NCBI GenBank assembly: GCA_034189695.1
Contig: JAXHUA010000114.1
Coordinates: 1 to 6,931 of the forward strand
Origin: JAXHUA01 sp034189695
Lineage (GTDB): Bacteria > Chloroflexota > Dehalococcoidia > E44-bin15
Reading direction: 5' to 3'
Length of the DNA: 6,931 bases
This document shows positions 4,607-6,931 of this stretch, in pieces. Both the position numbers and the translations under genes were made by a program. How positions within the stretch are numbered: the first letter of the stretch is position 1; each line of letters starts with the position of its first letter. Below the pieces are notes generated by a model that searched no databases, had not been told where the DNA came from, and saw only the letters and a program-made list of their open reading frames with translations.

Positions 4607-6712
4607 CTACTGTGGCGGCTCTGCAGCCGATGCATTGAGGGCTTGGCGAACTAGGGGCATTACAGCACGGACGTCCTGTTGTTCACACACATGAACTACG
4701 ACACCGCCCTCATACCTAGCGTTTGGGATGAACTTCCACTCGTGTGCATCTTCGGCAATCCCCTCAGGATCGTCCAACTCGCTGAAGTCGAGAGACAGCA
4801 ACAGAGCAAGTTCGTATTTCCGAGGCAAGACCTCGAGGAAGAAATAGGGCGCGTGATATGACACGGACTTGTCGTTTGCCTTTTCCACAACGTCGCCAAG
4901 TCTCTTCACCTCTTCGCTCAATGCGTCGAACAGCTGCCTCGTGGTCTCACTCATTTGGACCTGGTCCACACTTCGCTTGCGTGCCAACTCTCGTATTTCC
5001 CGAATATCGGCCTCTCGAATTAGAGCCTTGTCGACGTGTAATGGGGGCCAAATCCTCAGGGCTGTATCGGCCAGTTCTTCTCCTCTGGCTTCCATCTCTT
5101 TGGCGGTCCACTGCGATTGTTCCCTCACGTACCTGTTCAAGCGCACTGCGCTCTCGTTGAATCCCCCTGGAATGGTCTTCTTCTCTTCGAATGGGCGATC
5201 CCGGTATGTACTGTTGTAGCCAGTCAGAGTCAGGTTCCCGAGCCGGTGCAGCCAAGCCTCGTGGTATCGACGCCAGTCAGGTCCAAGCATTCGTCTCCAT
5301 GCCATTGGCAGATTCTCATTCTGAGGCATGATATGCTCTATCGAGTAGCCGCGAGTATCACTGATTTCCTTTCTCCCTGCATTCTCGAGACGATCTAGGA
5401 GATGCCAACAAACACGAAGTCCATACAGTTCCTTCTCCGTCAATGCCTTTCTGAACTCTTTGTCCGATGGGAAGCGATAAGTCTCCCCAAGACGGGCAAG
5501 TTCGACCTGGAGTGACTCAAAGGCGTGTTCCTGGTCAATCCGGTGGGCGATACGAGCAAACACAGCCCAGTAACCACGAGTCTCAAGTTCGCAAATCGCA
5601 CGTCTGAAAACGTAACTCTCAGTCAATTCGATGGAGTGGCGGAAGTTGTCACCTGAAAGTGAGCCCACCTCGTCATGGCACCGGTATAATCTCGTCACCA
5701 GAATAGCTGCGACGGGTGCAAGACGTCTCAGATTTCTCAATGTGTCTTCTGGGGCCCCGGCACCAGTCCGTCCGGGATTCAAGGCCGCATAGTAATGGGC
5801 AGCGCGCACCATATCCTGCAGAGTGCCTTCCACCCCACCATCTTCCTTGTAGAAGGCGCTGGACTCCTGCCTAAAGGCTCGATAGATTTGGTCAGTACGG
5901 ATCTGCTTGGTTGCCTTCATTCGCAACGCCATGTAGTCGCGCACAAAGGCATCAAGAGTTGCCCCTGAGCCACGGAAGAGCGACTCGATCCCTCTCCAGT
6001 GTTGTTCGTACATGCGGGTCTGGTCAGATTCAGGCAGGCGCATCAGCACGAAATTCCTGATCAAGTCAGCTTGGCTCAGATCAATACCGGTGGAATTCAG
6101 ACTCTCGAAGACAAGTTGTGGGTCGTCAGCGTGACGATCCAATGTAACGTCTATGATTTCAAGTTTTACTATGCCCCTGTAGACGCGGTCAGGATCCTCG
6201 GATTTGAGTAGGTCTCTAAAGAGTTCATAAGCTTCAACTATGGACTGAGAACGGCCTTCGGGCAGGTCGATACCATCGATGAGAGCCTGGAGTGTTTCAT
6301 CGTCAGCACGCCTCAGAACTAGCTTTGCTCGGCGATTGCCTGATTCCTGAAGGTTCTTGAGGAAGTATGCGCTTATCCGTTGCACTGTGGGGCTGTCTTC
6401 ACCGCCGGTCCAACCAGTCTCGCTGATGTGGTCACGAAGAGCAGTCAGCAAAAGAGTCAGTGTCGCTAATCGTTGTTGTCCATCGATAACCAACCAACGA
6501 GTAAACCCTGCAGCACTATCCCCCGTTGCTACATACACGATTGAGCCGAGAAAATGTCCCTGCTCAGAGCCAACATCAGCCGTACAGATCAAGTCTCTCC
6601 ACAACTGTTCGCACTGCTCAGGGCCCCAACTGTAATCTCGCTGGAACACGGGAATTGTGAACTGGATGGTGCCGTTGATGAGCCGCGTAAAGGCGCGATT
6701 TATCGCTTGCAC
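4607..6712 (-). CDS. DUF262-DUF1524-DUF5655 protein, GmrSD-like type IV restriction/anti-phage nuclease
   Basis: This 701-aa protein starts at GTG 6712, with GAGGTGA four bases upstream and an in-frame TGA at 6722-6724 that excludes a longer start. The N-terminal DUF262 (ParB/Srx-like NTPase fold) shows IPVFQRDYSW at 20-29, HFLGSIVY at 53-60, DGQQR at 77-81 and FESLNSTG at 202-209. The DUF1524 HNH-type nuclease domain shows SIEHIMPQ at 457-464, LGNLTLTGYN at 491-500 and PFEEKK at 507-512. A final domain at about 590-695 fits DUF5655, often found at the end of such proteins. In GmrSD and relatives the DUF262 part uses nucleotide and the DUF1524 part cuts DNA, commonly phage DNA with modified bases. 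All key motifs are intact, so an active enzyme is likely. It stands alone, without visible modification genes, between IS debris, and has lower GC than the efflux operon, which suggests horizontal transfer. The substrate cannot be predicted. Confidence 0.92.
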   Translation of the reverse strand: MQAINRAFTRLINGTIQFTIPVFQRDYSWGPEQCEQLWRDLICTADVGSEQGHFLGSIVYVATGDSAAGFTRWLVIDGQQRLATLTLLLTALRDHISETGWTGGEDSPTVQRISAYFLKNLQESGNRRAKLVLRRADDETLQALIDGIDLPEGRSQSIVEAYELFRDLLKSEDPDRVYRGIVKLEIIDVTLDRHADDPQLVFESLNSTGIDLSQADLIRNFVLMRLPESDQTRMYEQHWRGIESLFRGSGATLDAFVRDYMALRMKATKQIRTDQIYRAFRQESSAFYKEDGGVEGTLQDMVRAAHYYAALNPGRTGAGAPEDTLRNLRRLAPVAAILVTRLYRCHDEVGSLSGDNFRHSIELTESYVFRRAICELETRGYWAVFARIAHRIDQEHAFESLQVELARLGETYRFPSDKEFRKALTEKELYGLRVCWHLLDRLENAGRKEISDTRGYSIEHIMPQNENLPMAWRRMLGPDWRRYHEAWLHRLGNLTLTGYNSTYRDRPFEEKKTIPGGFNESAVRLNRYVREQSQWTAKEMEARGEELADTALRIWPPLHVDKALIREADIREIRELARKRSVDQVQMSETTRQLFDALSEEVKRLGDVVEKANDKSVSYHAPYFFLEVLPRKYELALLLSLDFSELDDPEGIAEDAHEWKFIPNARYEGGVVVHVCEQQDVRAVMPLVRQALNASAAEPPQ

Positions 6713-6716
6713 AGGT

Positions 6717-6723
6717 TCACCTC
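6717..6723 (-). promoter_or_regulatory. Ribosome binding site of the DUF262 gene
   Basis: The minus strand reads GAGGTGA-ACCT-GTG. The site decides for the GTG start at 6712, backed by the TGA that overlaps it in frame (6722-6724). Confidence 0.7.
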
Positions 6724-6786
6724 AGCCAAGAGAGTCCTCATTCTCTTCCACGACGCTACGCCGCAATCCTCACCTCTTCGGTCCAG

Positions 6787-6815
6787 AGTATGCTTCCATG
6801 AACAGCGCGTGTCAA
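6787..6815 (-). promoter_or_regulatory. Sigma-70-type promoter of the DUF262 gene
   Basis: On the minus strand TTGACA (6815-6810), a perfect -35 box, is followed after exactly 17 bp by CATACT (6792-6787), four of six matches to TATAAT. Transcription would begin near 6780, giving a leader of about 68 nt. The leader holds a small hairpin (AAGAGA 6728-6733 with TCTCTT 6742-6747). Confidence 0.65.
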
Positions 6816-6824
6816 TTCGGCGAA

Positions 6825-6881
6825 TTGCCTCATAATAAATGTTACCGGGTGGGGTATCGTTGCCTCAAAAAAGGTGTTACC
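6825..6881 (+). repeat. Bipartite direct repeat (two copies, 35-bp period)
   Basis: TTGCCTCA, seven unrelated bases, then TGTTACC occurs at 6825-6846 and again at 6860-6881. Both boxes are identical in the two copies, while the 7-bp spacers differ (taataaa, aaaaagg). This looks like two binding sites for one protein, probably the adjoining transposase. Confidence 0.7.
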
Positions 6882-6931
6882 CAATGAGAGGCATGAGTAG
6901 AGCGAGCTTGACAGAGTATACCGAGGTGATG
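6840..6931 (+). mobile_element. Left end of an insertion sequence, cut by window edge
   Basis: TGTTACC at 6840 (TG being a common IS terminus) begins a 44-bp AT/GC-mixed leader with repeated TTGCCTCA and TGTTACC boxes, running directly into a transposase-like start at 6884. The outer boundary is uncertain: it may be at 6840 or before 6825. No inverted partner is present in the window, as expected if the other end lies outside. Confidence 0.45.
6884..6931 (+). CDS. Transposase/integrase N-terminus, partial at window edge
   Basis: Sixteen codons from ATG 6884 read MRGMSRASLTEYTEVM and leave the window in frame. The M-S-R-A-S-L-x-E-Y start resembles the beginning of IS transposases with an integrase core domain (the type followed by R-x-R-Y and ILDEF..GYHRK). 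That resemblance is from memory and rests on very few residues. AAAAGG at 6869-6874 gives a passable ribosome binding site for ATG 6884; the ATG at 6893 is an alternative start. The repeat-rich leader before it supports a mobile element. The call should be confirmed from the downstream sequence. Confidence 0.45.
   Translation, partial: MRGMSRASLTEYTEVM

Noticed and set aside
4869..5219. Plus-strand open frame of 116 codons within the DUF262 gene, and similar shorter ones
   Set aside because: Antisense to a protein with strong domain motifs; no independent support.
6657..6887. Plus-strand open frame of 76 codons ending at the IS start
   Set aside because: It runs antisense through the nuclease start and its promoter and has no recognisable family or start signal.

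Overview
The window comes from a bacterium with moderately high GC. Two 60-base blocks sampled in the left half (2161-2220 and 3301-3360) hold 75 G/C of 120. Two sampled in the right half (5401-5460 and 6121-6180) hold only 54 of 120. The left half therefore reads as host-like chromosome and the right half as an acquired or mobile region. The exact taxon cannot be fixed from the sequence. The palindromic intergenic repeats and the IS type would fit an environmental lineage such as Chloroflexota, but that is a weak guess.

Positions 1-3541 (plus strand) hold a compact four-gene drug-efflux-type operon. It has a 5'-truncated TetR/AcrR regulator, an ABC ATPase, and two ABC-2 permeases of identical length (351 aa). 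The last three genes are joined by ATGA stop/start overlaps. Regulator, ATPase and the permease pair would together form a repressor-controlled export system with a heterodimeric membrane core. The ATPase gene is broken by an apparent +1 frameshift at a run of five C (905-909). Removing one C restores a full 288-aa protein, so this is either recent inactivation or a sequence error.

Positions 3542-4606 hold no intact gene and look like a junction zone. In order it contains: a 25-bp tandem repeat (three units) that runs into a 10-bp-stem palindrome; a second palindrome of the same family in opposite orientation, with compensating stem changes; a minus-strand intrinsic terminator; the 3' half of a tRNA-like sequence just upstream of that terminator; a C-terminal scrap of an IS3-type transposase; and a cluster of short inverted repeats.

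Positions 4607-6712 (minus strand) encode a 701-aa DUF262-DUF1524-DUF5655 protein. This is the GmrSD-like architecture of type IV (modification-dependent) restriction and related anti-phage nucleases. It has its own GTG start, a good ribosome binding site and a clear TTGACA-N17-CATACT promoter. To its right (6825-6931) lies what looks like the left end of an insertion sequence, with a bipartite direct repeat and the first 16 codons of a transposase reading off the edge. The most economical reading is a solitary defence nuclease carried in an IS-flanked accessory segment, next to an old tRNA-associated integration junction beside a chromosomal efflux operon.
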